DNA of 64,000 nt. Source: Streptomyces sp. Edi2. Lineage in GTDB: Bacteria; Actinomycetota; Actinomycetes; Streptomycetales; Streptomycetaceae. The position numbers and the translations under genes were made by a program. Below are positions 31,329-41,940 of this stretch, one piece after another. Below the pieces are notes generated by a model. That model was not told where the DNA came from and did not search any database. It saw nothing but the letters and a program-made list of their open reading frames with translations. Where the stretch lies: assembly GCF_040253635.1 (NCBI RefSeq), contig NZ_JBEJGX010000003.1:2170001-2234000 (forward strand). The letters run 5' to 3'. How positions within the stretch are numbered: position 1 is the stretch's first letter; each line of letters starts with the position of its first letter.

Positions 31329-34300
31329 TGGTCGCCGCCTCCATCATCTTCTCGTGGGTCTCGGACTCGGAGAGTCCGGCCTGCTCAGCGGCGTCCTTGG
31401 CGACGAGCACTGCCTGGTAGGTGGGCGGGATGACCTTGCTGAAGCGCGCGGCTGCGGCATCCCAGTCGGCGAGGAGCTTGGCGGCGACGGTGGAGCCGGT
31501 CTCCTCCTGGTGGCGCTGCACGACGTCGTGCAGCCACTGCTTGTCGTCGTCGTTCAGCGGATTCACCGCATCGACGAGCTCCTTGTTGACGTTGGCCGGG
31601 TCGAGGTCGATGACGTAGGCGAAGCCGCCGGACATACCGGCCGCGAAGTTACGGCCCGTCTCGCCCAGCACGACCGCGTTGCCGCCGGTCATGTACTCGC
31701 AGCCGTGGTCGCCGACGCCCTCGGAGACCACCGTGGCGCCGGAGTTGCGGACGCAGAAGCGTTCGCCGACCCGGCCGCGCAGGTACAGCTCGCCGCCGGT
31801 GGCGCCGTAGGCGAGGGTGTTGCCGGCGATGGTGGAGTACTCCGCCAGGTGGTCCGCGCCGCGGTCCGGGCGGACGACGACCCGGCCGCCGGAGAGGCCC
31901 TTGCCGACGTAGTCGTTGGCGTCGCCCTCCAGGCGCAGCGTGATGCCGCGCGGCAGGAACGCGCCGAAGGACTGGCCGGCCGAGCCGGTGAAGGTGATGT
32001 CGATGGTGTCGTCGGGCAGGCCCGCGCCACCGAACTTCTTGGTGACCTCGTGGCCGAGCATGGTGCCGACGGTCCGGTTGATGTTCCGGATCGCGATCTG
32101 TGCCCGGACCGGCTGGGCGTCCTCGGCGGTGTCCGCGGCCAGGGCGTCGGCGGCGAGCTTGATCAGCTCGTTGTCGAGCGCCTTCTCCAGGCCGTGGTCC
32201 TGCTCGATGACCTGGTGGCGCACCGCGCCGTCGGCCAGCTCGGGGACGTGCAGCAGCGGGGCCAGGTCCAGCCCCTGCGCCTTCCAGTGGTTCACGGCGC
32301 GGGAGGTGTTCAGCAGATCGGCGTGGCCGATGGCCTCGTCCAGGCTGCGGAAGCCCAGCTCGGCGAGGATCTCCCGGACCTCTTCCGCGATGAACTGGAA
32401 GAAGTTGACGATGTACTCGGCCTTGCCGCTGAACCGCTCGCGCAGCGCCGGGTTCTGGGTGGCGATGCCGACCGGGCAGGTGTCCAGGTGGCACACCCGC
32501 ATCATGATGCAGCCGGAGACGACCAGGGGTGCGGTGGCGAAGCCGTACTCCTCGGCGCCCAGCAGGGCGGCGATGACGACGTCGCGGCCGGTCTTGAGCT
32601 GGCCGTCGGTCTGCACCACGATGCGGTCGCGCAGGCCGTTGAGCAGCAGCGTCTGCTGGGTCTCGGCCAGGCCGAGCTCCCAGGGGCCGCCCGCGTGCTT
32701 GAGCGAGGTGAGCGGCGAGGCGCCCGTACCGCCGTCGTGGCCGGAGATCAGGACCACGTCCGCGTGCGCCTTGGAGACACCCGCGGCGACCGTGCCCACG
32801 CCGACCTCGGAGACCAGCTTCACGTGGATGCGGGCCTGCGGGTTGGCGTTCTTGAGGTCGTGGATCAGCTGAGCCAGGTCCTCGATGGAGTAGATGTCGT
32901 GGTGCGGCGGCGGCGAGATCAGGCCGACGCCCGGGGTGGAGTGCCGGGTCTTGGCGACCCACGGGTAGACCTTGTGGCCGGGCAGCTGGCCGCCCTCGCC
33001 GGGCTTGGCGCCCTGGGCCATCTTGATCTGGATGTCGTCGGAGTTGACCAGGTACTCGGAGGTCACACCGAAGCGGCCGGAGGCGACCTGCTTGATGGCG
33101 GAGCGGCGCGCCGGGTCGTAGAGACGGTCCGGGTCCTCGCCGCCCTCACCGGTGTTGGACTTGCCGCCCAGCTGGTTCATGGCGATGGCCAGCGTCTCGT
33201 GCGCCTCCTGGGAGATGGAGCCGTACGACATGGCGCCGGTGGAGAAGCGCTTGACGATCTCGGACGCCGGCTCGACCTCCTCGATCGGGATCGAGGGGCG
33301 CTCGGAGGCGAAGGAGAACAGGCCGCGCAGCGTCATCAGCCGCTCGGACTGCTCGTTCACCCGGTCCGTGTACTGCTTGAAGATGTCGTAGCGGCGCGAG
33401 CGGGTGGAGTGCTGGAGCCGGAAGACGGTGTCCGGGTCGAAGAGGTGCGGCTCGCCCTCGCGGCGCCACTGGTACTCGCCGCCGATGTCCAGCGCGCGGT
33501 GCGTGGCGGCGATGCCGGAGGCCGGGTAGGCCTTGGCGTGCCGCGCCGCGACCTCCTTGGCGATGACGTCCAGGCCGGCGCCGCCGATCTTGGTGGCGGT
33601 GCCGTGGAAGTACCGGGCGACGAACTCCTCGTCCAGGCCGACGGCCTCGAAGACCTGCGCGCCCCGGTAGGAGGCGACGGTGGAGATGCCCATCTTGGAC
33701 ATCACCTTCAGGACGCCCTTGCCGAGCGCCTTGATCAGGTTCTTGATGGCGGTCTCGGCCTCGACACCGGGCAGGAAGGTGCCGGCACGGACCAGGTCCT
33801 CGACCGACTCCATGGCCAGGTACGGGTTGACGGCCGCGGCACCGAAGCCGATGAGCAGTGCGACGTGGTGCACCTCGCGCACATCGCCGGCCTCGACGAG
33901 CAGACCGACCTGGGTGCGCTCCTTGGTGCCGATGAGGTGGTGGTGGACCGCGGCGGTCAGCAGCAGCGACGGGATCGGCGCGTGCTCGGCGTCCGAGTGG
34001 CGGTCGGAGAGCACGATCAGCCGGGCGCCGTCGTCGATGGCGGCGTCGGCCTCGGCGCAGATCTCCTCGATCCGGGCGGCCAGCGACTCGCCGCCGCCGG
34101 AGACCCGGTAGAGGCCGGAGAGGGTCACGGCCTTCATGCCGGGCATGTCGCCGTCGGCGTTGATGTGGACGAGCTTGGCCAGCTCGTCGTTGTCGATGAC
34201 TGGGAAGGGCAGGGTCACGCTGCGGCAGGAGGCCGCGGTGGGCTCCAGGAGGTTGCCCTGGGGGCCGAGGGAGGAGATCAGCGAGGTGACCAGCTCCTCG

Positions 34301-35934
34301 CGGATGGCGTCCAGCGGCGGGTTGGTGACCTGCGCGAAGAGCTGGGTGAAGTAGTCGAAGAGCAGCCGGGGGCGCTCGGAGAGCGCGGCGATCGGCGAGT
34401 CGGTGCCCATCGAGCCGATGGGCTCGGCGCCGGCCTTGGCCATCGGGGCGAGGATGACGCGCAGCTCTTCCTCGGTGTAGCCGAAGGTCTGCTGGCGGCG
34501 GGTGACCGAGGCGTGGGTGTGCACGATGTGCTCACGCTCGGGCAGGTCGGCGAGCTCGATCAGACCGGAGTCCAGCCACTCCTGGTAGGGCTGCTCGGCG
34601 GCGAGCTGTGCCTTGATCTCGTCGTCCTCGATGATGCGGCCCTCGGCGGTGTCCACGAGGAACATCCGGCCGGGCTGCAGGCGGCCCTTGCGGACCACCT
34701 TGGCGGGGTCGATGTCCAGGACGCCGACCTCGGAGGAGAGCACGACCAGGCCGTCGTCGGTGACCCAGTAGCGGCCGGGGCGCAGGCCGTTGCGGTCGAG
34801 GACCGCGCCGACCTGGACGCCGTCGGTGAAGGTGACACAGGCCGGGCCGTCCCAGGGCTCCATCATCGTGGAGTGGTACTGGTAGAAGGCGCGCCGGGCC
34901 GGGTCCATGGCGGGGGAGTTCTCCCACGCCTCGGGGACCATCATCAGCACCGAGTGCGGCAGCGAGCGGCCGCCGAGGTGAAGCAGCTCCAGGACCTCGT
35001 CGAAGGAGGCGGAGTCGGAGGCGTCCGCGGTGCAGACCGGGAACAGCCGTTCCAGGTTCTCGGCGTTCTCCTTGCCGAAGAGCTTGGTGGCGAGCTGCGA
35101 CTCGCGGGCCCGCATCCAGTTGCGGTTGCCCTTGACCGTGTTGATCTCGCCGTTGTGCGCGACGAAGCGGTACGGGTGGGCGAGCGGCCAGCTCGGGAAG
35201 GTGTTGGTGGAGAACCGCGAGTGGACCAGCGCGACGGCGGTGGCGAAGCGGCGGTCGGACAGGTCCGGGAAGAAGGGCTCCAGCTGGCCGGTGGTCAGCA
35301 TGCCCTTGTACACAATCGTCCGGGCGGACAGCGAGGGGAAGTAGACCCCGGCCTCCCGCTCGGCGCGCTTGCGCAGCGCGAAGGCCTTGCGGTCCAGCGC
35401 CAGGCCGGTGTTCACGCCGTCGCTCACGAAGATCTGGGAGAAGGCGGGCATGGTGGCGCGGGCGCCGTTGCCGAGCAGCTGCGGGGCGACGGGGACCACC
35501 CGCCAGCCGATGACGTCCAGGTCCTCTTCACGGGCGATCGCCTCGATGCGGGCGACGGCATCGGCCGCTTCCCGGGCATCGGACGGCAGGAAGGCGATGC
35601 CGACGGCGTAGGCGCCGGCGTCGGGGAGCTCGAAGGTGACGTTCTCGCGAAGGAATGCGTCCGGCACCTGGAGCAGGATGCCGGCGCCGTCGCCCGAGTC
35701 GGGCTCGGAGCCGGTGGCACCGCGGTGCTCCAGATTCGTCAGGACGGTGAGTGCCTGCTCGACCAGTGCGTGGCTGGCCTCGCCGGTGAGGGTGGCCACA
35801 AAGCCGACGCCACAGGCGTCGTGCTCGTTGCGCGGGTCGTACATGCCCTGCTGGGCAGGGCGGCCGTCCATGGGCGACCAGGCGGCGGCGCTGGCGCTGC
35901 TGGTGGTCGCGGAGTGCGTGGACGCGAAACGCAT
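31321..35934 (-). CDS. gltB: Glutamate synthase large subunit (ferredoxin/NADPH-type)
   Basis: A 1537-residue enzyme. GGGAG seven bases before ATG 35934 (MRFASTHS) supports this start. A 40-residue propeptide precedes Cys 41 ([11 protein letters not shown]), the nucleophile of the class II glutaminase domain. The central and FMN-binding barrel domains follow, with the 3Fe-4S cysteines in [15 protein letters not shown], and the right-handed beta-helix C-terminal domain closes the protein. Ammonia released from glutamine is tunnelled to reductive glutamate formation. It is first gene of gltBD. The 289-bp leader carries a possible GlnR-type site near the far end. Confidence 0.98.
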
Positions 35935-36195
35935 CGGCTCTCCCAACGTCGTCGTGGCATAGGCGTTGCCGAGGGACGACGTTGGCCCTCCGCGAAATTT
36001 CGTGCAGGTTACAGGATGACTCCCTTCTCAAAAAGCGAAAAGGGGCTTCCAACATGCGGACACCGCACGGGCGGTGAGTCAGTGCACGGACGGAATCCAG
36101 GCCGTCCCACAAGGCGGCGTTCGGCGAGCGACGTTGCCCGCGACGCCTGGGCCTTATGCCCGGTCGTCAACAAACCGAAACCGCTGGGTAACGCG

Positions 36196-36222
36196 GTAAT
36201 TATGCAGTCACCCGTATGACAC
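36196..36222. promoter_or_regulatory. Possible GlnR-like site upstream of gltB
   Basis: Three five-base blocks GTAAT, GTCAC and GACAC are spaced by six bases each, giving the 11-bp phase expected of the actinobacterial GlnR consensus (gTnAC-n6-GaAAC repeats). The match is partial: GTCAC replaces GaAAC. The site is about 260 bp upstream of gltB and adjoins the end of the metal-transporter gene. Confidence 0.3.
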
Positions 36223-36223
36223 G

Positions 36224-36964
36224 TCAGCCTACGACGGTTCCGAACAGTGCTCCCAGGGCGTACGTCACACCCGCGGCCGCGCCGCCGAGAGCGAGCTGCC
36301 GCAGCCCGCTGAACCACCAGGAGCGGGCCGTCACCCGCGCCACCACGGCACCACAGGCGAACAGCCCGACCAGCGCGAGCAACACCGCGGGCCAGATCGC
36401 GGACGCCCCCAGCAGATAAGGAAGGACAGGCAGCAGCGCGCCCAGCGCAAACGATCCGAAGGAGGAGACCGCGGCGACGGTGGGCGAAGGAAGGTCGGAC
36501 GGGTCGATACCCAGCTCCTCGCGGGCATGGATCTCCAGGGCCTGCTCCGGGTCCCTGGACAGCTGAGCCGCGACCTGCCGGGCGAGCGCCGGCTCGACCC
36601 CGCGGGACTCATAGAGTGCCGCCAGCTCCTCCAGCTCGTCCTTCGGGTGCTTGCGCAGCTCGGACCGCTCGATGTCCAGCTCGGCCTGCACCAGCTCACG
36701 CTGCGAGGCGACCGAGGTGTACTCCCCCGCAGCCATCGAGAAGGCGCCGGCGGCCAGCCCCGCCAGGCCGGTGATGATGATCGTCTGCTGCGACAGCGCA
36801 CCGCCGGCGACACCCGTCATCAGGGCGAGGTTCGAGACCAGCCCGTCCATCGCGCCGAAGACGGCGGGGCGCAGCCAGCCGCCGTTCACATCGCGGTGGG
36901 TGTGGTTGTCGCGGTGGGCGACGTGCGTCGGCGCCGCGGCATCCATGATCTCCATGACGGACAT
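36224..36964 (-). CDS. VIT1/CCC1-family iron or manganese transporter
   Basis: A 246-residue membrane protein. After a His-rich N-terminus (HVAHRDNHTHRD) come about five transmembrane helices: FGAMDGLVSNLALMTGVAGG, TIIITGLAGLAAGAFSMAAG, and three in the C-terminal half. A long acidic amphipathic segment between helices 2 and 3 (ELDIERSELRKHPKDELEEL and onward) matches the cytosolic metal-binding helix of plant VIT1 and yeast CCC1, which export or sequester Fe2+/Mn2+. It starts at ATG 36964, preceded by GGGAG at a rather long distance. It is divergent from the ADP-ribosylglycohydrolase gene. No iron box was noticed. Confidence 0.87.
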   Translation of the reverse strand: MSVMEIMDAAAPTHVAHRDNHTHRDVNGGWLRPAVFGAMDGLVSNLALMTGVAGGALSQQTIIITGLAGLAAGAFSMAAGEYTSVASQRELVQAELDIERSELRKHPKDELEELAALYESRGVEPALARQVAAQLSRDPEQALEIHAREELGIDPSDLPSPTVAAVSSFGSFALGALLPVLPYLLGASAIWPAVLLALVGLFACGAVVARVTARSWWFSGLRQLALGGAAAGVTYALGALFGTVVG

Positions 36965-37407
36965 ATCGGTACCTACTCCCTGCAACGAGGTGTGGGCCGA
37001 TGGCGGCACTTCCCCCTCCAACACCTCGAAGTTATGCGCCCATTACCCTCCGCCGCTAGCAAGGAAGGCCGAACTTACCTCGCTGACCTGCGGCTTTTCC
37101 GCGAGGTCGGCGATGAGATCCGGGTCACACCCCCTTTTCGGGCCCTCGGGCGGTCCGGTCCCGGGGCCGTCCGGAGGAGTCGACCGGGTGACCCCGCCGC
37201 CCGGGCGACCGGGTGACCCTGCCGCCCGGGACAGGAGAGCCGGGCCGCCGCGTGGCACGGATACAGCGCAGCGGTCCGCAACCGGCCGGCGCCCCGGCGG
37301 CGAACGTCCCAGGCTGCTCTCCACTACGGAGCCGACCGCCCCCGATGCCGCCCCGGCGCCCTTCCGGCCGCCTCCCTCTCCCCCACCGTGGAAGGACTCA
37401 CCCGCAG
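36965..37407. other. 443-bp divergent intergenic region
   Basis: No gene is visible between the metal transporter and ADP-ribosylglycohydrolase starts. It holds both promoters and a tandem 25-bp duplication (37181-37230). The half nearest the transporter is less GC-rich than the half nearest the hydrolase. Confidence 0.6.
37181..37230. repeat. 25-bp tandem duplication
   Basis: Two adjacent 25-bp units (37181-37205 and 37206-37230) differ at one base. Each contains CGACCGGGTGACCC followed by a GCCGCCCGGG end. It lies about 180 bp upstream of the ADP-ribosylglycohydrolase start. Confidence 0.7.
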
Positions 37408-38820
37408 ATGACGTACGCAAGCGAGCAGACACCGGCCGCGACGCCGGATGCGAGACCGGAGGCGAGGACGGAGGCGAGGCCGATCGCGGCACCGGATGCG
37501 CCGGGCGTGGCGGACGTGGCGGATGCGCCGACCGCCTCCGAAACAGGGGCCGCCCGCGCCGCCCGGGCCGTCCAGACCCTCCCGACCCGGGCCGTCCCCC
37601 CGGTCGCCGAGCCGTCGTCGCCCACCGGCCCGGTCCCGCCCGTCGTTTCCGCCCCGCCGTCCCTGGAGGACCGGGCGGCCGGATGCCTGGTCGGCGCCGC
37701 TGTCGGCGATGCGCTCGGCGGGCCCGTGCAGGGCTGGTCGCCGGAGGAGATCGTCAAGCGGCACGGCGGCCGGGTCGAGGGCATCGTCGGACCGTTCCAC
37801 GACAACTGGCGCACCGCCCGCCCGATCGCGCCGTACCACAAGGGCGACGGCCACGTCACCGACGACACCCTGATGACGCATGCGCTGGTGCGGGTCTACG
37901 AAACGGTGCGCGACCACCTCGACGCCTATGACATCGCCGACCACCTGGTACCGGATCTGATCGGCACCCCGCGCTGGATCCCGGAGCTGGAGACCGAGGC
38001 ACTGCCGCTGCAGCGGATCTTCCTCGCCGAGAAGTGGATCGTGGCGCGGCTGCACTACGGGCACGCGGACCCCCGCGAGGCGGGCGTCGGCAACATCGTC
38101 AACTGTGGTGCGGCGATGTACATGGCTCCGGTCGGCATCGTCAACGCCGGCAACCCGGACCGGGCGTACGCCGAGGCGCTGGACATCGCCGGTGCGCACC
38201 AGGCCTCCTACGGGCGGGAGGCGGCGGGGGTGTTCGCCGCGGCCGTGGCCGCCGCGTTCCTGCCGGACGCCACCCCGTCCTCGGTCGTCGTCCAGGCGCT
38301 GCGGCTGGCCAAGGACGGCACCCGTGCCGCGATCGAGGCGGTCTGCGAGGCCGCGGCGTCACTCACCGACGCCGAGTCGGCGCCGGCGGCGCTGCGTGCG
38401 GCCGTCGCCCCCTTCGACACGGTGGGCCCGGACTACCGCAACCCTTCGCTCGGCGCCCGTCGCCCCTCCCGGCTGCACGCCGTCGAAGAACTCCCCATCG
38501 CCCTGAGCATGTTGCTGACCGGTGGCGGCGACTTCCGCGCCACGGTCCTCGGCGCGGTCAACTACGGCCGCGACTGCGACTCGATCGCCACGATGAGCGG
38601 CGCGCTCGTCGGCGCGCTGCGCGGCGCGGCGGCGGTACCGGCCGAGTGGAGCGAGGAGGTCGCCCGCGCCAGCCGTCTCGATCTGCAGGCGCCCGGGGCC
38701 GCACTGGCCACCGTCGCCCGCGAGATCTTCACCCGTGACCGGGCCCGCGCCCGCACCCACGAGCAGGCCTTCACCGCGATCTCGGCCATTCCGGCGATGA
38801 CGGAGGCGGGCGGGCGGTGA
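37408..38820 (+). CDS. ADP-ribosylglycohydrolase family protein
   Basis: A 470-residue protein. The first 84 residues are Ala/Pro/Glu-rich low-complexity linker; the DraG-type all-helical domain begins at SLEDRAAGCLVGAAVGDALG (85-104). Metal-binding acidic motifs are GDGHVTDDT (146-154) and the late GRDCDSIATM. Family members remove ADP-ribose from Arg, Ser or DNA bases, or hydrolyse related ADP-ribose derivatives. ATG 37408 follows GAAGGA by 11 bases; an upstream frame to 37213 is noise. It is divergent from the metal transporter and followed at 136 bp by a CoA-transferase gene. Confidence 0.88.
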   Translation: MTYASEQTPAATPDARPEARTEARPIAAPDAPGVADVADAPTASETGAARAARAVQTLPTRAVPPVAEPSSPTGPVPPVVSAPPSLEDRAAGCLVGAAVGDALGGPVQGWSPEEIVKRHGGRVEGIVGPFHDNWRTARPIAPYHKGDGHVTDDTLMTHALVRVYETVRDHLDAYDIADHLVPDLIGTPRWIPELETEALPLQRIFLAEKWIVARLHYGHADPREAGVGNIVNCGAAMYMAPVGIVNAGNPDRAYAEALDIAGAHQASYGREAAGVFAAAVAAAFLPDATPSSVVVQALRLAKDGTRAAIEAVCEAAASLTDAESAPAALRAAVAPFDTVGPDYRNPSLGARRPSRLHAVEELPIALSMLLTGGGDFRATVLGAVNYGRDCDSIATMSGALVGALRGAAAVPAEWSEEVARASRLDLQAPGAALATVAREIFTRDRARARTHEQAFTAISAIPAMTEAGGR

Positions 38821-38956
38821 TCCCTGCGGCCCCCGGCCCTCTCCCCCTGCCGTGCGATGTCCGGCGGCGTCGGCTTCGACGCCCTCGCGGTCCGTACCGC
38901 CGCGCCGGCCGTGCCCCGCACCGCCCCGCACCCGACCGACCGGAGGCACCCGCACC

Positions 38957-40228
38957 ATGACCGATCCCACCGCGCCCGGGACGCCAGGGCCCGGCGCCGG
39001 CGGCCCGACCGCCCCCGAGGGCCCCTCCCCGGAGCCCCCCTCCCCCGGTCCGCTCGCCGGGCTGCGGGTGCTCGATCTCGCCACGCTGTTCGCCGGCCCG
39101 CTCGCCGCCACCCTGCTGGGGGACTACGGCGCCGAGGTGGTCAAGGTCGAGCATCCGCGCCGCCCCGACCCGGCACGCGGCCACGGGCCCGCCAAGGACG
39201 GCATCGGACTGTGGTGGAAGCTGGTGGGCCGCAACAAGAAGACCGTCACGCTCGATCTGTCCCACCCGGAGGGCCGCGAGGTCCTGCTGCGGCTGGCTGC
39301 CGGGGCCGACGTCGTCATCGAGAACTTCCGGCCCGGGACCCTGGAGCGCTGGGGGCTGGGCTGGGACGAGCTGTCCGCGCGCCATCCGGGGCTGGTGCTG
39401 GCCCGGGTCACCGGCTTCGGGCAGTTCGGCCCGTACGCCCGCCGCCCCGGGTTCGGCACCCTGGCCGAGGCGATGAGCGGCTTCGCCGCGATCACCGGCG
39501 AGCCGGACGGCCCGCCGACCCTGCCGCCGTTCGGCCTCGCCGACGCGATCGCCGCGCTGACCACGTCGTACGCCGTGATGGCCGCGCTGCACGCCCGGGC
39601 GGCGACCGGGCGCGGCCAGGTCATCGACCTGGCGCTGATCGAACCGATGCTGACCGTCCTCGGCCCCCAGCCGCTCTGGTACGACCAGCTCGGTCACGTC
39701 CAGCCGCGGACCGGCAACCGCTCCGCCGATGTCGCGCCGCGCAACACCTACCGCACCGCCGACGGCTCCTGGGTGGCGGTCTCCACCTCGGCCGAGTCGG
39801 TCGCCGCGCGGGTGATGCGGCTGGTCGGCCGGCCCGAGGTGATCGACGAGCCCTGGTTCGCGACCGGCGCGGGGCGTGCCCGGCACACCGATGAGCTCGA
39901 TACGGCGGTCGCCGACTGGATCGCCCGGCACGACCTCGCCGAGGTACTGGCCGCCTTCGAGAAGGCCGAAGCGGCGGTGGCCCCCGTCTACGGCATCCGC
40001 GAGGTGATGGCGGATCCGCAGTACCAGGCGCTGGGAACGATCACCGAAGTCCCGGACGACGAGCTCGGCACCGTCCGGATGCAGAACGTGCTCTTCCGGC
40101 TCTCCGAGACGCCGGGCGCCATCCGGTGGGCGGGCCGCCCGCACGGCGCGGACACGGACGAAGTGCTCGCCGGGATCGGCCTGACCGGTCCCGAGATCGC
40201 GGGGCTGCGCGCGGCGGGAGCGCTGTGA
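38957..40228 (+). CDS. Family III CoA-transferase (CaiB/BaiF)
   Basis: A 423-residue enzyme. After a Pro-rich lead (residues 1-32), the conserved opening LRVLDLATLFAGPLAATLLG binds CoA. VIENFRPGTLERWGLGWDEL, VTGFGQFGPYARRPG and a probable catalytic Asp 196 (GLADAIAAL) follow. The family moves CoA between carboxylic acids through an aspartyl-CoA anhydride; the acid substrate is not readable from the sequence. ATG 38957 lies ten bases after GGAGG. It may be co-transcribed with the ADP-ribosylglycohydrolase gene, though the 136-bp gap is long. It converges on lgt. Confidence 0.9.
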   Translation: MTDPTAPGTPGPGAGGPTAPEGPSPEPPSPGPLAGLRVLDLATLFAGPLAATLLGDYGAEVVKVEHPRRPDPARGHGPAKDGIGLWWKLVGRNKKTVTLDLSHPEGREVLLRLAAGADVVIENFRPGTLERWGLGWDELSARHPGLVLARVTGFGQFGPYARRPGFGTLAEAMSGFAAITGEPDGPPTLPPFGLADAIAALTTSYAVMAALHARAATGRGQVIDLALIEPMLTVLGPQPLWYDQLGHVQPRTGNRSADVAPRNTYRTADGSWVAVSTSAESVAARVMRLVGRPEVIDEPWFATGAGRARHTDELDTAVADWIARHDLAEVLAAFEKAEAAVAPVYGIREVMADPQYQALGTITEVPDDELGTVRMQNVLFRLSETPGAIRWAGRPHGADTDEVLAGIGLTGPEIAGLRAAGAL

Positions 40229-40433
40229 CGCCGGCTCCCCGCCCCGTCCGGCCTTCTTTCCCACGCCGCTGACCTGGCTCTACGGTCCCGGGGACCGCGC
40301 CGAGGCGGTCGCCGGGGCGCTCGGCTCCGGGGTTGGTGTGGTCCTCGTCGGCCCCGGAGGACGCGGTCGCCCCGGAGGGCGCCGTCGCCCCGGACCGCAG
40401 CGAGCACGCCGGGCGCGCCACCGGGACAGCACG

Positions 40434-40471
40434 GCGCCGGGCGGATCCGACGAATCGGGTCCGCCCGGCGC
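40434..40471. terminator. Bidirectional terminator between CoA-transferase gene and lgt
   Basis: GCGCCGGGCGGATCC pairs with GGGTCCGCCCGGCGC over 15 bp, with one wobble pair and an eight-base loop. It lies 21 bp past the lgt stop and 205 bp past the CoA-transferase stop. Confidence 0.75.
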
Positions 40472-40492
40472 GGTCGGCGGCCGGTGGCCGCC

Positions 40493-41710
40493 TCAGGACT
40501 TCTTGGTGCTGCCGCTGCCGGCGGGCTTGGCGGCATCCGTCTCGGGAGCGTCCGCCGCGGGGGCGTCCGCCGCGGGGGCGTCCGCCGCGGGGGCGTCCGC
40601 CGCGTCCTCGGCCGTCGCGCCCGCGGGCTCGTCCTTCGCGGACTCCGCGGGCTTCTCGGAGTCGGCAGACTTCGCGGACTTCGCGGACTCCTCGGCCTGC
40701 TCTGCCTGCGCGGTCCCGTCGGCGCCCGGCTCCGTCCCGTCGGCGGAGGCCGGCTTCGGCGAGGCCTTCACGGCCGCGGCATCAGCACCGGCTTCAGCTT
40801 CGGCTTCGGCGCCGCCTTCGGCACTCTTGGCGCCGTCCGCGCCCTTGGTGGCTTCGCCGCCCTCGTCGCCGCTCTCACCCTCGGCGAGCTGCGCCCCCGG
40901 TTCGACGACCGCTTCCCTGCCGGGTGCCTTCTTGGCGGAGACCACCAGGTAGGCGATGGCCAGAATGAACACGATCAGCGCGGTCCAGACGTTGAGCCGC
41001 AGGCCCAGGATGTGGTGCGCCTCGTCGACCCGCATGTACTCGATCCAGGCGCGTCCGGCGCAGTAGGCCGCGACGTAGAGCGCGAAGGCCCGCCCGTGGC
41101 CGAGCCGGAAGCGCTTGTCGGCCCAGATCACCAGCGCCGCCACTCCGAGGCACCACAGGCTCTCGTAGAGGAAGGTCGGGTGGTAGGTGCCGCCGATCCG
41201 TCCGATCGCCGGGTCGGAGCTGATCTGCAGCGCCCACGGGACATCGGTCGGCTTGCCGTACAGCTCCTGGTTGAACCAGTTGCCCCAACGGCCGATCGCC
41301 TGCCCGATGGCGAGGCCCGGCGCCAGCGCGTCGGCGTAGGCGGGCAGCGGGATGCCCCGCCGGCGGCAGCCGATCCAGGCGCCCACGGCACCGAGCGCGA
41401 CCGCGCCCCAGATGCCGAGGCCGCCCTCCCACACCTTGAAGGCGTCGAGCGGGTGGCCGTTCGGGCCGAAGTACGGCTCGTACGTCGTGATGACGTGGTA
41501 GAGGCGGCCGCCGACCAGCCCGAAGGGCACGGCCCACACGGCGATGTCGGCGACGGTGCCGGAGCGGCCGCCGCGCTGTACCCAGCGCTTGTTGCCGAGC
41601 CAGACGCCGACGAAGACGCCGATGATGATGCAGAATGCGTAGCCGCGCAGCGGGATCGGGCCGAGATGTACGACGCCGACCGACGGGCTGGGAATGAATG
41701 CGAGGTCCAT
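40493..41710 (-). CDS. lgt: Prolipoprotein diacylglyceryl transferase
   Basis: A 405-residue membrane enzyme that transfers diacylglycerol from phosphatidylglycerol to the lipobox cysteine of prelipoproteins. About seven transmembrane helices and the family signature GRWGNWFNQELYG are clear in the first 280 residues. The remaining roughly 120 residues are a hydrophilic Ala/Glu/Lys/Pro tail with repeated APAAD units, far longer than in most Lgt proteins. ATG 41710 (MDLAFIPSP) has no clear Shine-Dalgarno. It is downstream of the DsbA-like gene and trpA on the same strand, the usual Streptomyces order. The lipoprotein at 25.8 kb is one of its expected substrates. Confidence 0.95.
   Translation of the reverse strand: MDLAFIPSPSVGVVHLGPIPLRGYAFCIIIGVFVGVWLGNKRWVQRGGRSGTVADIAVWAVPFGLVGGRLYHVITTYEPYFGPNGHPLDAFKVWEGGLGIWGAVALGAVGAWIGCRRRGIPLPAYADALAPGLAIGQAIGRWGNWFNQELYGKPTDVPWALQISSDPAIGRIGGTYHPTFLYESLWCLGVAALVIWADKRFRLGHGRAFALYVAAYCAGRAWIEYMRVDEAHHILGLRLNVWTALIVFILAIAYLVVSAKKAPGREAVVEPGAQLAEGESGDEGGEATKGADGAKSAEGGAEAEAEAGADAAAVKASPKPASADGTEPGADGTAQAEQAEESAKSAKSADSEKPAESAKDEPAGATAEDAADAPAADAPAADAPAADAPETDAAKPAGSGSTKKS
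40548..40607. repeat. 15-bp tandem repeat encoding the Lgt tail
   Basis: Four in-frame copies of GCGTCCGCCGCGGGG (the last is truncated at its end) encode repeated A-P-A-A-D units near the Lgt C-terminus. In-frame length variation would change the tail without disrupting the enzyme. Confidence 0.8.
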
Positions 41711-41869
41711 GGCAAGGTCGACGCTACCGCGCCGGGCGGGGTCGGCGACAACCCGCCCGGCAACGGCTGCGTAACGACCCCGCTGTCCTGCGATGACGCT
41801 GTGTGTCCGGGAGGACCGCGGCGCCGCCGGGGCGGAGCCCGCCGGGACCGCCAGAGGTGTCTGCTTTCC

Positions 41870-41940
41870 CTGAGTCCCCAAGGACCCCGGCTGAGTCCCC
41901 CGGGGTCCCGGCTGAGTCCCCAAGGACCCCGGCTGAGCCC
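41870..41940. repeat. 21-bp tandem repeat directly after the DsbA-like stop codon
   Basis: Units of 21 bp start at 41870, 41891 and 41912, with a partial fourth at 41933. Each is CTGAGTCCCC followed by AAGGACCCCGG or CGGGGTCCCGG. The array ends at the TAG stop of the DsbA-like gene (41941-41943). Confidence 0.75.
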
